Assembly: GCF_001650195.1 (NCBI RefSeq)
Contig: NZ_LXYR01000044.1
Location: 1-44,188, forward strand
Length of the DNA stretch: 44,188 bases
Source of the DNA: Phormidesmis priestleyi BC1401
Lineage (GTDB): Bacteria > Cyanobacteriota > Cyanobacteriia > Leptolyngbyales > Leptolyngbyaceae
Reading direction: 5' to 3'
The notes under the pieces: generated by a model
Databases searched by the model: none
Told to the model about the DNA's origin: nothing
Seen by the model: the letters and a program-made list of their open reading frames with translations, nothing else
Shown: positions 43,745-44,188 of the stretch, one piece after another
Layout of the letters: each line of letters starts with the position of its first letter
How positions within the stretch are numbered: the first letter of the stretch is position 1
Translations under genes and position numbers: made by a program

Positions 43745-44188
43745 GCAAGCGTTGAGGCGAGACAGCTAGTTATCTTGGTTAGGGTAGGACTGCATCACTG
43801 AAGTGAGCCATTGACAGGGCTTTAGCGAACTGGTTTCTACCCTAAATCAATCGACCCAAAACAAAGGATAAATCCCAGAGGCGGAACTTCCAGTTATAGC
43901 TTGCCTCAGTGAATCGGCATTGTCTGCACGGTTAGGCTTAAAAGGGACTACTACAAACTTAAATTTCTATTTGGGAAAAACGCCTAACCGTGCAGGGCTG
44001 AATCTTGTGACACTCTCGTGTTCCGAAAGGTGAGAGCAACGGGGAATACAAAGCCAGCCTAAACATTGGTGGCATCCTCTCTACTCGACCCCTTTTGGGT
44101 CAAACTCAGCGGGAACGCTCGCGATCCGCTTCTTGCTTAGAAATGATTCGATGCGATTCTGCGGCTCGAAATCGTTCTCCGACATAGC
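43745..44188. other. Terminal intergenic stretch with inverted repeat
   Basis: A perfect 14-bp inverted repeat (CTGCACGGTTAGGC 43924-43937, complement at 43982-43995) encloses 44 AT-rich bases. It could be an RNA stem, a small mobile element or a regulator site. No flanking direct repeats were seen. Confidence 0.5.
44081..44185 (-). CDS. Possible short or partial gene at window edge
   Basis: A minus-strand frame entering from the right edge reads MSENDFEPQNRIESFLSKKR and stops at 44081, 34 codons after the ATG. It may be a tiny gene or the tail of a longer one beyond the window. No family is recognised. Confidence 0.25.
   Translation of the reverse strand: MSENDFEPQNRIESFLSKKRIASVPAEFDPKGVE

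Overview
The window looks like part of a large plasmid from a filamentous-type cyanobacterium (Leptolyngbya/Oscillatoria-like). HIP1 octamers (GCGATCGC) are scattered through most genes. The best-matching families (DUF4058, Uma2, NACHT NTPase, CyRepA1-type replication protein) are typical of cyanobacteria. A plasmid is indicated by the CyRepA1-like replication helicase, a ParA/ParB pair plus a second orphan ParB, several site-specific recombinases and many small hypothetical genes. No rRNA, tRNA or CRISPR array was seen.

Layout. (1) 1-1904: a small secreted protein gene, a palindrome-rich intergenic stretch holding a 28-bp dif-like 11-6-11 site, and a tyrosine recombinase whose reading frame is broken exactly at a perfect 20-bp inverted repeat. 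(2) 2581-18343: a type 1 BREX phage-defence locus. brxB, brxC, pglX, pglZ and brxL lie on the plus strand and brxA (DUF1819) faces them tail-to-tail on the minus strand. The operon also carries an AbrB/PIN toxin-antitoxin pair, a MNT nucleotidyltransferase, a DUF4058 gene and a Uma2 nuclease-like gene. (3) 18380-21284: a DUF1016 (YhcG-type) nuclease, a relic of a second copy of its C-terminus, and parB-parA. (4) 21477-24480: an IS66-type MITE and a bacterial NACHT NTPase gene split by a one-base frameshift. (5) 25024-30830: a second tyrosine recombinase, an orphan ParB paralogue, a second MITE with 9-bp target duplications, an HNH nuclease, a gene with one in-frame TGA, and small HTH/RHH regulators. 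(6) 31382-34621: the replication protein, preceded by repeats that could belong to an origin. (7) 34929-43744: small accessory genes. These include a PD-(D/E)XK-like protein, two tandem copies plus a relic of an uncharacterised two-gene module (a coiled-coil-start protein and an AP-endonuclease-2-like TIM-barrel protein), and an ADP-ribosylglycohydrolase.

How the parts work together. BREX should block phage DNA replication while PglX methylates host DNA. The NACHT protein, TA pair and DUF1016/Uma2 nucleases make this a wider defence island carried on a plasmid. Replication and partition genes flank the defence genes. The accessory regions show active decay and remodelling: three frameshifted genes, two genes with a single in-frame stop, two MITEs, a dispersed GC-rich repeat inserted in frame in pglX, and several gene relics.

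All calls come from reading the sequence. No database search was possible, so family names rest on recognised motifs and gene order.
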